Assembly: GCA_031273145.1 (NCBI GenBank)
Contig: JAISSL010000143.1
Coordinates: 1-9,197 of the forward strand
Direction: 5' to 3'
DNA length: 9,197 nucleotides
Origin: Zoogloeaceae bacterium
GTDB taxonomy: Bacteria; Pseudomonadota; Gammaproteobacteria; Burkholderiales; Rhodocyclaceae
Position numbers and translations under genes: made by a program. Position 1 is the first letter of the stretch. Each line of letters opens with the position of its first letter. Under the pieces are notes generated by a model that had not been told where the DNA came from, made no database searches, and saw only the letters and a list, made by a program, of their open reading frames with translations. Of this stretch, positions 6,739 to 9,197 are shown one piece after another.

Positions 6739-8253
6739 TCATTCGCCTTGCCTTTTGCCGGACGCTAACGATTTGACCTTGAAATTGAACCCCACCCGTC
6801 GCCAGATTTGCGCTTCTTCCGCCAGAGCCGCTGCCGTCCAGGGATTGGCCGTCAGCCAGCGCGCCGGAATTTCAAGCAGAAAACCCTCATCATTTGCCTG
6901 TACCCGATAGGTCGGCAAATTCCGGTCGCCCCGGTCACGATGCAGCAACACCGCCAGCCGCAGACAAAGCAACTGCCGCCATTCCATATTTTTACGCGGG
7001 AGACTCGTCAGCCGATCCAGCTTGCCCCGATGCCCGATTACCAAGGTTGCCAGCCGGGCGCGATCCTTGTTGGAAAAGCCGGGCATGTCGGCGTAAGTCA
7101 GGATGTACGCGCCATGCTTGTGATAGCCGCTATGCGTCACGGAAATCCCGATTTCATGCAGCGTTGCCGCCCAGTCGAGGAAGATGGCTTCTTCGTCGCT
7201 TCTGTCTTCCACGCCGCCGCGAAGCCTAAACAGAATATCCAGCGCCGTTGCCCGCACCCGTTCCGCCTGTTTGCGTTCCACCTGATAGCGACGGGCGAAC
7301 TGCGTAACCGTTGCCGCGCGCATGTCGCTATGCTGAAAGCGTCCCAAAAGGTCGTACTGGACGCCCAGCAGCAGGGCGCCTTCCGCATAGTTCATCTGGG
7401 TCAGACGAAATTCCTCGAAAATCGCAAGCATGATCGCCAGGCCGCCCGGCAGTACCGGCAGACGTTCCGAGCGCACGCCGGGGATGTTGAAGGCATCTAT
7501 GGAACCCGCTTTACAAAGCATGGTCACCAGTTTTTCCAGCCCTTCGTGGGTTATGCCGGTCATGCCTTCGGGATTCAGGCGATTGAGTTCCAGCAGGTCG
7601 GAGAGCGCCCGCGCCGTGCCGGAGGAGCCTATCGCCTCTTCCCAGCCCCGTTGCGTGTAGAGATGCCCGATCAGTTCCGCTTCCTTGGCGGCTGCCGCCC
7701 GCGCCGCCGCCAGACGTTTTTTGTCTATCCGCCCGTCGGGAAAATAGCGCAGGGTATAGCCCACGCAGCCCATGTAGAGCGAATCCATCAGAATCGGATG
7801 TTCCTGCTTGCCGATGATGAATTCCGTCGAGCCGCCGCCGATGTCTATGATGAGCCGCTGATGCGCGGCGGCAGGCAGGGAGCGGATTGCGCCGTTATAG
7901 ATGAGCCTTGCCTCTTCCCGCCCGGCGATGATTTCTATCGGAAAGCCGAGCGCCACTTCGCCGACCGTCAGAAATTCCCGCGCATTGCGCGCGACCCGAA
8001 GGGTATTCGTCGCCACCGCGCGAACCGCGCTGCCATGCAGGCTGCGTAGCCGTTCCCCGAAGCGTTCCAGCGTTGCCCAGCCGCGTTTCATTGCGGCGTG
8101 TTCCAGCATTTTGTCCGCAGTCAATCCGCCTGCCAGACGCACGGTTTCCTTCAGCGTATCCAGGGGATAAATCTGCCCCTCCACGATGCGGCCTACTTGC
8201 AGGCGAAAACTGTTGGAGCCTAAATCCACTGCGGCAATCGTTTCGTATTCCAT
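6739..8253 (-). CDS. ppx: Ppx/GppA family phosphatase (exopolyphosphatase-like)
   Basis: Releases terminal phosphate from polyphosphate and/or converts pppGpp to ppGpp; sequence alone does not decide which. The 504-aa product is close to E. coli Ppx (513) and GppA (494). It belongs to the ASKHA superfamily: AAVDLGSNSFRLQVG at 7-21, a GREEARLIYNGA segment at 111-122 with the probable catalytic Glu (113 or 114), the phosphate loop DIGGGSTEF at 137-145, EAIGSSGTARAL at 206-217 and VLPGGLAIM at 267-275. The C-terminal part is HD-like, with HEIG at 366-369, HKHGAYIL at 378-385 and IGHRGKL at 406-412. The frame is open up to 8331, but the 26 extra residues are not family-like, so I start at the ATG at 8253, which puts the first motif at residue 7. 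GGAA lies upstream as a weak ribosome site. The gene appears to be its own unit, between a 161-base upstream gap and a probable downstream terminator. Confidence 0.93.
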   Translation of the reverse strand: MEYETIAAVDLGSNSFRLQVGRIVEGQIYPLDTLKETVRLAGGLTADKMLEHAAMKRGWATLERFGERLRSLHGSAVRAVATNTLRVARNAREFLTVGEVALGFPIEIIAGREEARLIYNGAIRSLPAAAHQRLIIDIGGGSTEFIIGKQEHPILMDSLYMGCVGYTLRYFPDGRIDKKRLAAARAAAAKEAELIGHLYTQRGWEEAIGSSGTARALSDLLELNRLNPEGMTGITHEGLEKLVTMLCKAGSIDAFNIPGVRSERLPVLPGGLAIMLAIFEEFRLTQMNYAEGALLLGVQYDLLGRFQHSDMRAATVTQFARRYQVERKQAERVRATALDILFRLRGGVEDRSDEEAIFLDWAATLHEIGISVTHSGYHKHGAYILTYADMPGFSNKDRARLATLVIGHRGKLDRLTSLPRKNMEWRQLLCLRLAVLLHRDRGDRNLPTYRVQANDEGFLLEIPARWLTANPWTAAALAEEAQIWRRVGFNFKVKSLASGKRQGE

Positions 8254-8281
8254 CCGGTCATGATTCCAAGGGCGACGCCTT

Positions 8282-8290
8282 ATTTTAGCA
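8282..8290 (-). promoter_or_regulatory. Possible extended -10 promoter for ppx
   Basis: The minus strand reads TGCTAAAAT, an extended -10 (TGn) plus a five-of-six -10 hexamer, about 30 bases before the ppx ATG. I see no good -35 at the normal distance, so the call is tentative. Confidence 0.3.
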
Positions 8291-8414
8291 CTGCCTTTTT
8301 TGACCCTTGCCGGAAAGATGAATAACGCCATGCAGGGGGCAGTATCAGGAATTTGTCGCGTCCAGAAAACCCCGCCCGTTATTTCCGCCTACGCGAAAAT
8401 TGCGGGACATGTGT

Positions 8415-9026
8415 TCAATCTGAGCGCAGGCGGCGTCTTGCAGGAGGGTATTTCTCATACAACTCGCCCCCATGCATGGTATCATAACGGAGACCCCTGC
8501 TGCCAGGGTCCACATACACATGCCAACCGAACAACACGCCCTCATCATCAATGTAAAAACTGATGACGAGAAGGCGGCGCTCTTTCTTGGTCTTCCCAGA
8601 CACAAACTCAAACACCTCTTCCGGTATCCGGCTCAGAACCTCAACATGATACTCGGCAAAAACTTCTCCAAAATATTCATCGCCAGGATCCCACACGGTA
8701 GACGATCTTTGACCAAAATCCGATATTAACTTTTTTCTATTGTCAAAAGGTCCACTGTACGTCACCCGCACCCACCGTGGAAACGTTTTTTTAGGTAGTC
8801 CTTTCATAAAAGCCCCCCCCCTACCAAGGGTTGTCTTAAAAAGCAATTCGCCAGCATGAGTACGGCATAGCACATGCGTATTTTTCGGGTATTTCGTTAT
8901 CTTGCTTCCGGGAACCTCAACGAGGTAATGATACCTTTTCAATCCCCACTCGGTCTGCGGTTTCTTGCTGCTCTGCCCAAACAGCCAGCCGCCCAAAACC
9001 GGGATGCTCGATAACATCGCCAGCAA
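8415..9026 (-). CDS. Hypothetical protein, possibly exported and DUF2931-like
   Basis: I do not firmly recognise this 203-codon frame. It opens at a TTG directly after an in-frame stop; an ATG at 9017 is the first normal start. Neither has a visible ribosome binding site. The first 17 residues (LLAMLSSIPVLGGWLFG after the initiator frame) are hydrophobic, like the core of a signal peptide. The rest is soluble and mixed in charge. The segment LPKKTFPRWVRVTY (77-90), then EVLSRIPEEVFEFV (129-142) and LLVISFYIDDEGVLFGWHV (152-170), recalls the layout of DUF2931 proteins from memory, with no search behind it. Bases are more AT-rich than in neighbouring genes, suggesting a different history. A G9 run lies in the coding sequence (8813-8821). 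The intact gene probably began at 9050, and the present form may be a pseudogene, a switched-off allele or a truncated start. Confidence 0.55.
   Translation of the reverse strand: MLAMLSSIPVLGGWLFGQSSKKPQTEWGLKRYHYLVEVPGSKITKYPKNTHVLCRTHAGELLFKTTLGRGGAFMKGLPKKTFPRWVRVTYSGPFDNRKKLISDFGQRSSTVWDPGDEYFGEVFAEYHVEVLSRIPEEVFEFVSGKTKKERRLLVISFYIDDEGVLFGWHVYVDPGSRGLRYDTMHGGELYEKYPPARRRLRSD
8813..8821 (-). repeat. Mononucleotide run G9 in coding sequence
   Basis: Nine consecutive G on the minus strand within codons 69-72 of the hypothetical gene. The current length keeps the frame open. With eight G, the frame reads to TGA three codons after the run. With ten G, it reaches TAA within about eight codons. 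An A7 run (8786-8792) lies shortly downstream. Confidence 0.9.
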
Positions 9027-9063
9027 TTACGTAAAATGTCGCCTGTTCATCATGTGCTCCTTT
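9027..9063 (-). pseudogene. Interrupted Tat signal start of the 8415-9026 gene
   Basis: On the minus strand, AAAGGAG (9063-9057) is the strongest ribosome site near this gene. It precedes two ATGs (9053 and 9050); the second has a six-base spacer from GGAG. Translation gives MNRRHFT, then TAA at 9029-9027, then the hydrophobic run of the downstream frame, with no frame change. Together this has the shape of a twin-arginine signal peptide (n-region with RR and Phe two residues later, then an h-region). One base change (for example CAA to TAA) would explain the stop. I see no AxA cleavage site after the h-region. Confidence 0.6.
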
Positions 9064-9141
9064 TCATTTCACTGTCAAATTCCGGCAACCCGGAGAGGTC
9101 GTCGACATGACCATGCGCCGCAAGCTGAAAAATCAACCGCC

Positions 9142-9171
9142 ATTATAGACCATCGCGCTCATGCTCGTCAT
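9142..9171 (-). promoter_or_regulatory. Probable promoter of the hypothetical gene
   Basis: On the minus strand, a perfect TATAAT (9147-9142) follows ATGACG (9171-9166, four of six to TTGACA) with an 18-base spacer. It lies about 90 bases before the ribosome site at 9057-9063. The gene therefore has its own expression signals despite the early stop. Confidence 0.5.
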
Positions 9172-9197
9172 TCCCCATCATTCCCGCAAAGGCTAGA

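Noticed and set aside
6808..8049. Long plus-strand open frame (413 codons) opposite ppx
   Set aside because: Antisense shadow of a well-supported gene in GC-rich DNA; the translation shows no family motifs and no clear ribosome site.
8254..8331. 26-residue N-terminal extension of Ppx
   Set aside because: Not family-like, and it would run through the possible -10 element; family motif AAVDLGSNS begins near the start at 8253.
8382..8399. Hairpin (7 bp with one G-U, loop of 4) just after the hypothetical gene
   Set aside because: No T-run follows on the minus strand, so I do not call it a terminator.

Overview
The window reads as a chromosomal segment of a Gram-negative bacterium, most likely a betaproteobacterium. 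The clues are a division and cell wall (dcw) cluster in the order mraZ-rsmH-ftsL-ftsI-murE-murF, meso-diaminopimelate (DAP) type MurE motifs, a MurE-MurF fusion of the kind annotated in Bordetella and relatives, and GC-rich coding sequence. No rRNA, tRNA, CRISPR array, transposase or integrase is visible. Every gene I accept lies on the minus strand, so transcription runs from high to low coordinates.

Right edge (about 8415-9197). A promoter and a strong ribosome binding site lead into a short open frame that begins like a twin-arginine (Tat) signal peptide but hits an ochre stop after seven codons. The same frame reopens at once and continues for 203 codons as a protein of unknown function. 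It carries a run of nine G inside the coding sequence. A gain or loss of one G brings a stop codon within a few codons. This is the most unusual locus in the window.

Middle (6739-8253). A full-length Ppx/GppA-type phosphatase (504 aa) is followed by an AT-rich intergenic stretch of about 340 bases. That stretch holds a probable intrinsic terminator, a near-consensus sigma-70 promoter and two 10-bp-spaced MraZ boxes.

Left two thirds (1-6394). The dcw operon starts with the regulator mraZ, whose operator lies just downstream of its own promoter. It continues through rsmH (16S rRNA methyltransferase), ftsL and ftsI (divisome subunit and septal transpeptidase) to a fused murE-murF that makes UDP-MurNAc-pentapeptide. 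All four junctions overlap by one or four bases, which suggests translational coupling from end to end. FtsI is about 80 residues longer than the E. coli protein. The excess looks like a second copy of a pedestal-domain segment. The window ends inside the MurF C-terminal domain, so that gene is incomplete here.

The genes act together: MurE/MurF build the peptidoglycan precursor, FtsI crosslinks septal wall with FtsL as a divisome partner, RsmH tunes the ribosome, and MraZ controls the cluster.
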